Origin: Microbacterium foliorum
GTDB lineage: Bacteria; Actinomycetota; Actinomycetes; Actinomycetales; Microbacteriaceae
DNA length: 64,000 nucleotides
Direction: 5' to 3'
Assembly (NCBI RefSeq): GCF_003367705.1
Contig: NZ_CP031425.1
Location: 434,001-498,000, forward strand
The notes under the pieces were generated by a model, which ran no database searches, was not told where the DNA came from, and saw nothing but the letters and a program-made list of their open reading frames with translations. Shown here piece after piece: positions 33,833 to 42,254 of the stretch; positions within the stretch are counted from its first letter, which is position 1, and each line of letters starts with the position of its first letter. The translations under genes were made by a program, and so were the position numbers.

Positions 33833-34718
33833 GGTCTCGCTCGACACGCGTGCCATCGTCGGCGCTCCGACGGGCCGCTCGGCCACCCGCCCCGGAAAGC
33901 CCCGCAACAGGGCGCTCTGGATCGTCCACGTCGTACTCCTCCTCGGCGCGATCCTCATGGTCTTCCCGTTCATCTGGCAGCTGCTGACCTCGTTCAAGAC
34001 GCTGTCGGACTCGGTGCAGGTGCCGCCGAGCCTGCTCCCGCGAGAGTGGGTCTTCACGAACTTCGCCGAGGTCTTCGAGTCGATGCCTTTCGCGCAGATG
34101 TTCGCGAACTCCGTACTGCTCACCGTCGGTCGAACGGTCGGGCAGGTGGTGCTGTGCACCATGGCCGGGTATGCGTTCGCCCGCATTCCGTTCCCGGGAC
34201 GCAACGCGCTGTTCGTGGTGTTCCTGTCGGTGCTCATGGTGCCCTCGCAGCTGTATCTGCTGCCGCAGTACGAGATCATCCAGGCGCTCGGGTGGCTCAA
34301 CACCCTGCAGGCACTGATCGTGCCGGGGATCTTCAGCGCCTTCGGCACGTTCCTCATGCGTCAGTTCTTCATGTCGATGCCGGCGGAGCTCGAGGAGGCG
34401 GCCCGCATCGACGGGGCGAATCCGTGGCAGACCTTCTGGCGGATCATGGTTCCGCTCGCGAAGCCTGGCATCATCGCTCTCGTGGTGTTCACTGTGCTGT
34501 GGTCCTGGAACGATCTGCTCTGGCCGTTGATCGTGACGACCGACCCCGCCAGGATGCCGCTGTCCGTCGGGCTCTCGCAGCTCGTCGGCATCCACGGCAC
34601 CGACTACCCGGTGCTGATGGCGGGAGCGTTGCTCGCGACCCTGCCGATGCTGGTGACCTTCATGATCCTGCAGCGGCAGTTCATCCAGGGCATCGCCTTC
34701 AGCGGATCGAAGGGCTGA
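33825..34718 (+). CDS. Sugar ABC transporter permease (MalG/UgpE type)
   Basis: 297 residues, six TM segments. EAA loop MPAELEEAARIDGANPWQTF, ending in the typical QRQFIQGIAFSGSKG tail. Forms the channel heterodimer with the preceding permease. Confidence 0.94.
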   Translation: MSEVSLDTRAIVGAPTGRSATRPGKPRNRALWIVHVVLLLGAILMVFPFIWQLLTSFKTLSDSVQVPPSLLPREWVFTNFAEVFESMPFAQMFANSVLLTVGRTVGQVVLCTMAGYAFARIPFPGRNALFVVFLSVLMVPSQLYLLPQYEIIQALGWLNTLQALIVPGIFSAFGTFLMRQFFMSMPAELEEAARIDGANPWQTFWRIMVPLAKPGIIALVVFTVLWSWNDLLWPLIVTTDPARMPLSVGLSQLVGIHGTDYPVLMAGALLATLPMLVTFMILQRQFIQGIAFSGSKG

Positions 34719-34721
34719 CCG

Positions 34722-35786
34722 ATGGCAGAGCGCAGGCAGCAGTCGACGACCTCACGGCGTCCGACCCTCCGCATGGTCGCAGAGCGCGCAGGCGTCTCGA
34801 CCGCCACGGTGTCGTACGTGTTCTCCGGGCGCTCGGGCGCGGCCTCGGGGGCGGGCGTCGCCGAGGCCACCGCAGCCAGGGTGCTCGCGGCGGCCGACGA
34901 GCTCAACTACCGGCCCAACATCGCGGCGCGGACGATCCGCACCGGGCGCAGCGGAATGGTGCAGCTCTCGCTGCACATGCTCAGCGACCCGTGGTCGCTC
35001 GCGGTCGCAGACGCCGTGAACGTCGAGGCCAACAGGCACGGCCTCACGACGCTCATCCTCGCCGACGGAGACTGGCATGCGGCTCTCGACCGGGTCGAGA
35101 GCGACGTCGCCTATCTCGACGGGGTGGGGATCGACGAGGATGCCGAGCGCAAACTCGCCGACCTCGTGCAGCGCGGACAGCGACTCGTCGTGTTCTCGGA
35201 GCACCTCGAACCCGCCGGATTCGACGTCGTGCGGTCGGACGCGATCCCCGGGTGCGAACTCGCGATGGATCATCTGCTCGAACGGCACGTGCGGATCGGA
35301 TGCCTGGCCGCCGAGGGGGCCGTGCGCCTGGCACCCACGCAGGTCACCCGGTACACGCCATACCTCGAGAAGATGGCGGATGCCGGCCTCGAGGTCGATC
35401 CCGAGTGGACGGCGACCTACACCGAGGGTCAGGCGAGCGCCTTCGCTGAGGCGGTGCGGCTGCTCTCGCGCGACGACCGGCCGGATGCGATCTACGCGAC
35501 GACCGACTTCGCGGCCATCGCGGCCATCAATGCGGCGCACATGCTCGGACTCCGCGTGCCGCACGACGTCGCGGTCATCGGCGTCGGCAACACCCCCGAC
35601 GCTCAGCTCATCGCTCCCACCCTGACCACGGTCGGCCCGACCGACTTCTACGACCGGCAGGCGCGCATCATCATCGACCGCGCGCTCGCGGCAGACGACT
35701 CGCCCGCACAGCTGCACGAGTTCGCCTGGTCGTTGTTCCCCGGGGCGTCGACGGACCTCGATTCCTCCACCACTCACGCGCGCTGA
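34722..35786 (+). CDS. LacI-family regulator of the sugar operon
   Basis: 354 residues. HTH PTLRMVAERAGVSTATVSYV then FSGRSGAASGAGV (a slightly extended turn), hinge NYRPNIAARTIRTG, and a sugar-binding domain to about residue 340 with VAVIGVGNTPDAQLIAPTLT. Three bases after the second permease. Likely repressor acting on the tandem operators at 31516-31544. Confidence 0.93.
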   Translation: MAERRQQSTTSRRPTLRMVAERAGVSTATVSYVFSGRSGAASGAGVAEATAARVLAAADELNYRPNIAARTIRTGRSGMVQLSLHMLSDPWSLAVADAVNVEANRHGLTTLILADGDWHAALDRVESDVAYLDGVGIDEDAERKLADLVQRGQRLVVFSEHLEPAGFDVVRSDAIPGCELAMDHLLERHVRIGCLAAEGAVRLAPTQVTRYTPYLEKMADAGLEVDPEWTATYTEGQASAFAEAVRLLSRDDRPDAIYATTDFAAIAAINAAHMLGLRVPHDVAVIGVGNTPDAQLIAPTLTTVGPTDFYDRQARIIIDRALAADDSPAQLHEFAWSLFPGASTDLDSSTTHAR

Positions 35787-35831
35787 CGCAGTCGTCCGCG
35801 CACATCCGACTCGACCCTCAGAAGGACCACC

Positions 35832-37001
35832 GTGGATCTCACCATCGGAATCATCGGCTTCGGCGCGCGCGCCACCCTGCGCGAGGAAGCGCACCGCCCC
35901 GGCCGGGGGTCGCGCATCACCGCGATCTGCGACCCGTCGGAGCGTGCGCGCGATGACGCGCGGCGTCTGCTTCCCGAGGCTTTCGTCACCGACTCACTCG
36001 ACGACCTGCTCGCCTCGGGAGTCGACGCCGTCATGGTGCTGACGCCCGACGACACGCACGCCGCCCTCAGCATCCGCGCCCTCGAAGCCGGTGTTGCGGT
36101 GTTCTGCGAGAAGCCTCTCGCGATCGATCTCGCCGACGCCGACGCCATGCTCGAGACGGCCCGCCGCACCGGCAGTCGCCTCTACATCGGTCACAACATG
36201 CGCCACATGCCGGTGATCACACTGATGCGCGGGCTCATCCAGGACGGACGGATCGGAGACGTCAAGGCCGTGTGGGTGCGCCACTTCGTCGGACACGGAG
36301 GCGACTACTACTTCAAGGACTGGCACGCCGACCGCCGCCGCACGACGGGGCTGCTCCTGCAGAAGGGGGCGCACGACATCGACATCATCCACTGGCTCGC
36401 CGGCGCCTATACGGAGCAGGTCGCGGCGATGGGCGAGCTCAGCGTCTACGGCGGCATCGCCGACCGCCGCGACCGCACCGGAGAGCGGATGCCCGACTGG
36501 TTCAGCGTCGACAACTGGCCGCCCGCATCGCTCACGGGTCTGAACCCGGTGATCGACGTCGAGGACATCTCGATGGTGAACATGCGTCTGTCAGGGGGCA
36601 TCCTCGCGTCGTACCAGCAGTGCCACTTCACCCCCGACTACTGGCGCAACTACACGGTGATCGGCACCGAGGGGCGCATCGAGAACTTCGGCGACACCGC
36701 CGGCAGCGAGGTCAGGCTCTGGAATCGTCGGCACCGAGGCGCGGCAGAGGCCGATGAGACGTTCGTCGTTCCCGAGGCCGAGGGTGCGGGGCACGACGGA
36801 GCCGATGCGCTCCTGGTCGCGGAGTTCCTGCGTTTCGTGCGTGACGGGGGAGCGACCGAGACGTCACCCGTGGCCGCTCGCGAGGCGGTGGCCACCGGCA
36901 TCCTCGCGACCGAGTCGTTGCGCGCAGACGGCTCGGCGATCACGATCCCCGCACTGGAGCCCGAACTCGTCGCGTACTTCGAGCGCGGTCAGGTGGAGTA
37001 G
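35832..37001 (+). CDS. Gfo/Idh/MocA-family oxidoreductase
   Basis: 389 residues. N-terminal Rossmann fold TIGIIGFGARATLREEAHRP, VMVLTPDDTHAALSIRALEA and the hallmark VFCEKPLAIDLADAD (the EKP motif at about residue 93). C-terminal substrate domain with GLLLQKGAHDIDIIHWLAG. NAD(P)-dependent sugar dehydrogenase or glycosidase-like; substrate presumably the sugar handled by the preceding ABC operon. GTG start after a 45-base gap. Confidence 0.92.
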   Translation: MDLTIGIIGFGARATLREEAHRPGRGSRITAICDPSERARDDARRLLPEAFVTDSLDDLLASGVDAVMVLTPDDTHAALSIRALEAGVAVFCEKPLAIDLADADAMLETARRTGSRLYIGHNMRHMPVITLMRGLIQDGRIGDVKAVWVRHFVGHGGDYYFKDWHADRRRTTGLLLQKGAHDIDIIHWLAGAYTEQVAAMGELSVYGGIADRRDRTGERMPDWFSVDNWPPASLTGLNPVIDVEDISMVNMRLSGGILASYQQCHFTPDYWRNYTVIGTEGRIENFGDTAGSEVRLWNRRHRGAAEADETFVVPEAEGAGHDGADALLVAEFLRFVRDGGATETSPVAAREAVATGILATESLRADGSAITIPALEPELVAYFERGQVE

Positions 37002-37058
37002 CCGCACGCAGCGCGCCTGCGCCTGCGCCGGGCGAATGTCCAGGTTCGCCGCGCAGAA

Positions 37059-37086
37059 TGTACAAACGTACATGTACGTGCGTACA
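37059..37086. promoter_or_regulatory. Nested palindromic operator upstream of TetR-RND genes
   Basis: A perfect core palindrome CGTACATGTACG (37067-37078) is flanked symmetrically by TGTAC (37059-37063) and GTACA (37082-37086). The 28-bp dyad lies 25 bp before the TetR start and is the probable binding site of that regulator. Confidence 0.8.
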
Positions 37087-37111
37087 GACAGCGCAGCGCA
37101 GGGGGATCCGG

Positions 37112-37717
37112 ATGAGCGAGGGCACACGCCGCCGCCGTGACCCTGAAGCGCGCCGTCTCGAGATCATCACGGCCGCCGCCGAGCTCATCATCGAGGTGGG
37201 CGTCGACGCCCTGACGCACCGCAAGGTCGCCGCCCGCGCCGGTGTGCCGCTGGGGTCGACAACGCAGTACTTCGCCACCCTCGACGACCTGCGCGAAGCG
37301 GCCATCGGCGCACTCGCCGCCGAGGTCGAGGTGCGCATCGATGAGACCAGGCGAGCCGTCGCCGCCGAGGGCGTGAGCCCGGAAGGCATCGCGCGACTCG
37401 TGCACCGCAGTCTCGAGGACGCACGGGCAGTGCAGGCCGATCGCGCGGTCGTGACCGCCGCCGTGCATGATCCCCGCGTTCGCGCCTTCGCCAAGCGCTG
37501 GTCCGAGGAGATCGTCGGCTTCATCTCTCCCGTGCACGGAACGGATCGCGCCAGGGCCGCCGCCGCCTTCATCGACGGCGTACTGTGGCACTCACAGATC
37601 CACGACGAGCCGCTCGACGAAGAGCTCATCCGCGACGCCCTCGCCGGGATCCTCATCCCCTCTCCGGCGTCCCCCTCCGCATCCTCCGCCGCATCTTCCG
37701 CCGCAGCATCCGCCTGA
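37112..37717 (+). CDS. TetR-family regulator of the RND pump
   Basis: 201 residues. HTH RRLEIITAAAELIIEVGVDA then LTHRKVAARAGVPLGSTTQYF (residues about 12-55), ligand domain, and an Ala/Ser/Pro-rich tail (SPSASSAASSAAASA). ATG at 37112 has GGGGGATCC about five bases upstream; an upstream in-frame start would run through the operator. Precedes the RND pump by 31 bases. Confidence 0.92.
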   Translation: MSEGTRRRRDPEARRLEIITAAAELIIEVGVDALTHRKVAARAGVPLGSTTQYFATLDDLREAAIGALAAEVEVRIDETRRAVAAEGVSPEGIARLVHRSLEDARAVQADRAVVTAAVHDPRVRAFAKRWSEEIVGFISPVHGTDRARAAAAFIDGVLWHSQIHDEPLDEELIRDALAGILIPSPASPSASSAASSAAASA

Positions 37718-37748
37718 TCCGCCTGAACCGATCGAGAGAGAATCCGCC

Positions 37749-40700
37749 TTGTCGAACCTCGCCGTCCTGAGTCTCAAGAACCGCGCACTGATCGCGCTCA
37801 TCACGATCGTCGCCGCCGTGTTCGGCGGACTCGCTCTGACGAACCTCAAGCAGGAGCTCATTCCGTCGCTCGAACTCCCGAACCTCGTGGTCCAGACGAC
37901 GTACCCCGGCGCCTCGCCCGAGGTCGTCGAGAACGACGTGTCGACCCCCATCGAATCGGCGATCCAGGGTGTACCGGGGCTCGAGGCCACCACGGCGACG
38001 AGCACCACCAATGCGTCGATCGTGCAGGCCACCTTCGCCTACGGCACGAACCTCGCGACAGCCGAGCAGAAGATCCAGCAGGCGATCAACCGCATCTCGG
38101 GTCAGTTGCCCGACGACCTCAGCCCTCAGGTCCTGACGGTGTCGATCGATGACTTCCCGGTGATCCAGGTCGCCGTCACCGGCTTCGACGACGCCGAGAA
38201 CGCCCAGGCCGAGCTTCAGAACATCGCGATCCCCGACCTCGAGGACGTCGACGGAGTCAACGCCGCCCAGATCATCGGCGGCGTCGGACAGCGCATCACG
38301 ATCACCCCTGATCTCGCGAAGCTCGCCGCCGCAGGGCAGAGCACGCAGGCGATCAGCACGGCCCTGCAGCAGAACGGCACACTGTTCCCCGGTGGAGACA
38401 TCACCGAGAACGGCCAGACGCTCACGGTGCAGACCGGCGCGAAGATCACCTCGGTGGAGGAGCTCGCAGCCCTTCCCCTGGTCGGCTCCGACCAGTCGAT
38501 CGGCGATGTCGCCACGGTCGTGCAGGAGTCCGACCCCGTCTCCTCGATCTCTCGCGTCGACGGCAAGGACGCCCTCTCCATCTCGATCACCAAGCTGCCC
38601 GCCGCCAACACGGTCGATGTCTCGCAGGGCGTGATCGCCGCTCTGGACGAGATCGGCAAGACGTTCCCCGATGCCGACTTCACGATCATCTTCGATCAGG
38701 CGCCCTTCATCCAGCAATCGATCGAGACACTGGCCGTCGAAGGACTCCTCGGTCTCGTCTTCGCCGTGCTGGTCATCCTGGTGTTCCTCTTCTCGATCCG
38801 CTCGACCCTCGTGACGGCGATCTCGATCCCGACGAGCGTGCTCATCACGTTCATCGGACTGCAGGCGTTCGGGTACTCGCTGAACGTCCTCACGCTCGGC
38901 GCCCTCACGATCGCGATCGGTCGAGTCGTCGACGACTCGATCGTCGTGATCGAGAACATCAAACGGCACTACGTCGGCGACGCCGACAAGGGGGACGCGA
39001 TCCGCCTCGCGGTGCGCGAGGTCGCGATGGCGGTCACCGCCTCCACCATCACCACGGTCGCGGTGTTCCTGCCGATCGTGTTCGTCGGCGACGTGGTCGG
39101 TGAGCTCTTCCGTCCGTTCGCGGTCACCGTGTCGATCGCGATGGTCGCCTCGCTGCTCGTCTCGCTGACCATCGTCCCGGTGCTCGCCTACTGGTTCCTG
39201 CGCCCGGGCAAGCCGCTGCTCGACGAGCACGGCGTGCAGATCGACCCGGAGCACCAGGATGCTCCTCCGACCCGACTCCAGCGCGGCTACCGTCCGATCC
39301 TGGCGTGGACTCTCAAGCACTCCGGCATCACCGTGATCCTCGCCGTCATCGTGCTCGGTGCGACCGTCGCGGCGGCACCGCTGATGAAGATCAACTTCCT
39401 CAGCGACTCCGGCCAGAACACCATGACCGTCACACAGGACCTCGGACCCACGGCGAGCCTGGAGACCAAGTCGCAGGCGGCCATCGCCGTCGAGGACGCC
39501 CTGCTGGACATCAAGGGCGTCACCCACGTGCAGGCATCGATCGGATCGAGCGGCTCGGCGCTGCGCGACGCCTTCTCGGGCGGCGCCGGCGTGACCTACT
39601 CGGTGCTCACCGACGGAGACGCCGACCAGGAGAAGCTCCGTGCCTCGGTGCAGAGCGCGATCGAGGACCTCACCGATGTCGGCGAGGTGTCGGTCGCGGC
39701 ATCGGCCGGACTCGGCTCCAGCGACATCGAGATCACGGTCTCGGCGGCCGGCTCCGACGACCTGCAGACCGCGACGACGGCCGTCATCGACGAGCTGAAG
39801 GACCGTGACGGCATCGGCCAGATCACCGACAACCTCGCCGCCGCCCTGCCGTACCTCGCCGTGGTCGTCGACCGCGATGCGGCCGCCCAGCGCGGTCTGT
39901 CCGAGGTCGCCGTCGGAGCGATCGTGTCGAACACGATGCGCCCCGAGCAGCTCGGCTCGATCGAGATCGATGACACCGCGCTGACCGTCTACCTGGCGTC
40001 GTCCGAGCCGCCCACTACGGCCCAGGCGCTGCGCGAGCTCGCGATCCCGACGGCACTCGGCGTCGTGCAGCTGCAGGACATCGCCTCCGTCGAGGAGCGC
40101 AACGGGCCGACGTCGATCACCACCGAGCAGGGACGCCGCACCGCGACGATCACCGTGCCTCCGGCATCAGACAACCTCGCCACCGCCACCGCCTCGGTGA
40201 CCGCGGCGCTCGCTGCGGTCGACCTGCCCGACGGCGCCTCAGCCGAGGTCGGCGGTGTCGCCTCGCAGCAGGCCGACTCGTTCTCGCAGCTGGGCCTGGC
40301 GATGCTGGCGGCGATCCTCATCGTCTATGTCGTGATGGTGGCGACGTTCAAGTCGCTGCGCCAGCCGCTGCTGCTGCTGGTGTCGGTGCCGTTCGCGGCG
40401 ACCGGTGCGATCCTGCTGCAGATCGTCACGGGCGTGCCGCTCGGTGTCGCCTCGCTGATCGGCGTGCTGATGCTCATCGGCATCGTGGTGACGAACGCGA
40501 TCGTCCTCATCGACCTGGTGAACCAGTACCGGGAGAAGGGTCTGTCGACGATCGACGCCGTCAAGGCCGGTGGCGAGAAGCGTCTGCGGCCGATCCTCAT
40601 GACGGCCCTCGCGACGATCTTCGCGCTCACCCCGATGGCCCTCGGCATCACCGGGCACGGCGGCTTCATCTCGCAGCCGCTCGCGATCGTCGTGATCGGT

Positions 40701-40958
40701 GGACTCATCTCCTCGACCGTGCTGACGCTGATCGTGCTGCCGACCCTCTACAACCTCGTCGAGGGCGCGAAGGAGCGGCGTCGCGCACGTCGGTCCGGAG
40801 CGGATGGCGGCGACGGGTCTGCGTCGGCCGGCGGCGAGGAGCCGTCAGATGGCCCTGCTCCGGCGGGCGACATGGCGCTGGCGGGCGCCGGTGCGGGGGC
40901 AGGCCTGCCGCATGCGCCGCAGCTGACGCGTCGTGAGCTTCGCGAGCGCGGCGAGTGA
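37749..40958 (+). CDS. RND efflux transporter, AcrB/HAE1-like
   Basis: 1069 residues with 12 TM segments and two large periplasmic-type loops. N-terminal VLSLKNRALIALITIVAAVF, ELIPSLELPNLVVQTTYPGA, and the proton-relay motif IGRVVDDSIVVIENIKRH with paired Asp, as in AcrB-type drug/proton antiporters. C-terminal half repeats the pattern (GVPLGVASLIGVLMLIGIVV, TNAIVLIDLVNQYR). TTG start, preceded by GAGAGAGAA. In monoderm actinobacteria these pumps lack the outer-membrane partner and may export hydrophobic compounds or envelope lipids. C-terminus is a Gly/Pro-rich cytoplasmic tail. Confidence 0.93.
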   Translation: MSNLAVLSLKNRALIALITIVAAVFGGLALTNLKQELIPSLELPNLVVQTTYPGASPEVVENDVSTPIESAIQGVPGLEATTATSTTNASIVQATFAYGTNLATAEQKIQQAINRISGQLPDDLSPQVLTVSIDDFPVIQVAVTGFDDAENAQAELQNIAIPDLEDVDGVNAAQIIGGVGQRITITPDLAKLAAAGQSTQAISTALQQNGTLFPGGDITENGQTLTVQTGAKITSVEELAALPLVGSDQSIGDVATVVQESDPVSSISRVDGKDALSISITKLPAANTVDVSQGVIAALDEIGKTFPDADFTIIFDQAPFIQQSIETLAVEGLLGLVFAVLVILVFLFSIRSTLVTAISIPTSVLITFIGLQAFGYSLNVLTLGALTIAIGRVVDDSIVVIENIKRHYVGDADKGDAIRLAVREVAMAVTASTITTVAVFLPIVFVGDVVGELFRPFAVTVSIAMVASLLVSLTIVPVLAYWFLRPGKPLLDEHGVQIDPEHQDAPPTRLQRGYRPILAWTLKHSGITVILAVIVLGATVAAAPLMKINFLSDSGQNTMTVTQDLGPTASLETKSQAAIAVEDALLDIKGVTHVQASIGSSGSALRDAFSGGAGVTYSVLTDGDADQEKLRASVQSAIEDLTDVGEVSVAASAGLGSSDIEITVSAAGSDDLQTATTAVIDELKDRDGIGQITDNLAAALPYLAVVVDRDAAAQRGLSEVAVGAIVSNTMRPEQLGSIEIDDTALTVYLASSEPPTTAQALRELAIPTALGVVQLQDIASVEERNGPTSITTEQGRRTATITVPPASDNLATATASVTAALAAVDLPDGASAEVGGVASQQADSFSQLGLAMLAAILIVYVVMVATFKSLRQPLLLLVSVPFAATGAILLQIVTGVPLGVASLIGVLMLIGIVVTNAIVLIDLVNQYREKGLSTIDAVKAGGEKRLRPILMTALATIFALTPMALGITGHGGFISQPLAIVVIGGLISSTVLTLIVLPTLYNLVEGAKERRRARRSGADGGDGSASAGGEEPSDGPAPAGDMALAGAGAGAGLPHAPQLTRRELRERGE

Positions 40959-40975
40959 TCGCCGCCCCGTCTGCG

Positions 40976-41047
40976 ATTCAGCACAGTTGAGCCCGACGCC
41001 CGCCCGGAAGCGATTCCCGGACGGGTGTCGGCGCATCGGTGCTGAAT
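40976..41047. repeat. TCAGCAC inverted-repeat element, second copy
   Basis: ATTCAGCAC (40976-40984) pairs with GTGCTGAAT (41039-41047). Nested inside is a second hairpin, CGACGCCCGCCCGG against CCGGACGGGTGTCG (40993-41030, with one mismatch pair). Lies between convergent RND and epimerase genes and probably terminates both; the same outer arms occur at 13274-13344. Confidence 0.72.
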
Positions 41048-41068
41048 CGTGCACGCCGCACCGGGAAC

Positions 41069-41965
41069 TCAGTCGAGCGTGATGCCCCACTCGAGCGTCC
41101 AGGTCTCGCCGGGGTCGAGGTGGCGGATGCCGGCGCCGCTGTTCAGCGCGTCGGCGGGCGCCGTCATCGGCTCGATCGCGACCGCCAGCGGCTGTCCGGG
41201 GTACTTGTCGGTCGTGAACACCTGCACGAAGTCGAAGCCGGCACCCTGCCAGACCGTGAGGCGTCGACCGTCAGGGGCGGTCAGCGAATGACGGACGAGT
41301 CCGTCGGGGTCACGATCGAGATCGGCGAATCCGGTGTCGAGGCTCGTGTCGCCCACGCGGATGCCGTCGCGCAGCGCCGCGTCGACGGGGCGGGTTCCGG
41401 TGGGCAGCATCCGCTCATCCGTCTCGAACGCGGTGTGCGCCGGCACCCGCAGCACGAGATCCTGCGTGTCCACGTCGCCGATCATGAAGAAGGGATGCGT
41501 GCCGAGGGCGACCGGTGCCGCAGTGGCCGACCGGTTCGTGAGCGCGTGCGTCACGTCGATGCCGTCGGCCCGCAGTACGTAGGTCACGCTCGTCTCGACG
41601 AGGTACGGGTAGCCGGTCTGCGGCACGATCGTCGCGGTGAGCGTCGCCGCTGACGCGGTCTCGGAGATGTCGTAGGCCGTGAAGCGCAGCAGTCCGTGGC
41701 TGGCGTTCCGGAACTTCGGTTCGGTGATCGCGAGCTGCCGCTCGGCGCCCCGGTCATCCCAACGTCCGTCGCGCACCCGGTTCGGCCAGGGGGCGAGCAC
41801 GACGCCCGAACAGGAGGGCGTCGGAGCGTCGAGCGGATACGGAGGGATCAGATCGACCGCGCCGATGCGCAGGGCTCGGAGCGACGCGCCGACCTGAGCG
41901 ATCTGGGCGCTGACGTCGCCGAGCTGGAGATGCACCTGGATGCCGGTGGGAGAAGCGGAGTTCAC
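41069..41965 (-). CDS. Aldose 1-epimerase family protein (mutarotase-like)
   Basis: 298 residues. Contains LAPWPNRVRDGRWD near residue 60, then FRNASHGLLRFTAYD (the active-site His region), VALGTHPFFMIGD (second His), and EPMTAPADALNSG with the catalytic Glu. Interconverts alpha and beta anomers of sugars. The frame extends upstream, but GTG at 41965 has TACGAT exactly six bases before it and matches the family length. Not adjacent to other sugar genes. Confidence 0.9.
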   Translation of the reverse strand: MNSASPTGIQVHLQLGDVSAQIAQVGASLRALRIGAVDLIPPYPLDAPTPSCSGVVLAPWPNRVRDGRWDDRGAERQLAITEPKFRNASHGLLRFTAYDISETASAATLTATIVPQTGYPYLVETSVTYVLRADGIDVTHALTNRSATAAPVALGTHPFFMIGDVDTQDLVLRVPAHTAFETDERMLPTGTRPVDAALRDGIRVGDTSLDTGFADLDRDPDGLVRHSLTAPDGRRLTVWQGAGFDFVQVFTTDKYPGQPLAVAIEPMTAPADALNSGAGIRHLDPGETWTLEWGITLD

Positions 41966-42022
41966 CTCGCCATCGTATGGCTCGAGGTGCACCGGACTGA
42001 GCACTCTTTCAGGCGTGCCCGC

Positions 42023-42254
42023 TACACTTGTGCGGTCGGCTTCGGACACCTGCGCATGGCGCGGACGTTTTTGTGTAAGAAGTGTGAGTCCAGGGGCCGA
42101 TGGTGAGCGTCGATCGACGTAAATCAACCATCACATGAATGGCCCCGGCCGCTGACAGTCCGGAACCCCGAGCTCGATCACTTTGGATCAGGCACAGGGT
42201 GCTCGCGCGTGTGCGCAGCGCTGTTCTCGTGCGAGAACTCAGAAGGACACACCC
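42023..42254 (+). promoter_or_regulatory. Long structured 5' leader of the DEAD-box helicase
   Basis: TACACT (42023-42028) is a -10 candidate, giving a leader of about 220 bases. The leader contains a three-tier structure: GGGGCC (42093-42098) with GGCCCC (42141-42146), inside it GATGGT (42099-42104) with ACCATC (42127-42132), and in the centre the perfect 12-bp palindrome CGTCGATCGACG (42108-42119). A second hairpin GTTCTCG-TG-CGAGAAC (42223-42238) precedes the ribosome binding site AGAAGGA. The length is like the leaders of cold-induced helicase mRNAs. Confidence 0.55.
42056..42106 (+). CDS. Possible 16-residue leader peptide
   Basis: ATG at 42056 opens a 16-codon frame encoding MARTFLCKKCESRGRW, ending with TGA at 42104-42106. 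No clear ribosome binding site. It overlaps the first arms of the leader structure described above, so ribosomes reading it could affect folding. May be chance. Confidence 0.2.
   Translation: MARTFLCKKCESRGRW

Noticed and set aside
37653..39527. Long minus-strand open frame opposite the RND transporter
   Set aside because: Highly charged (Asp, Arg, Glu, His) shadow with no domain; the plus-strand RND gene is certain.
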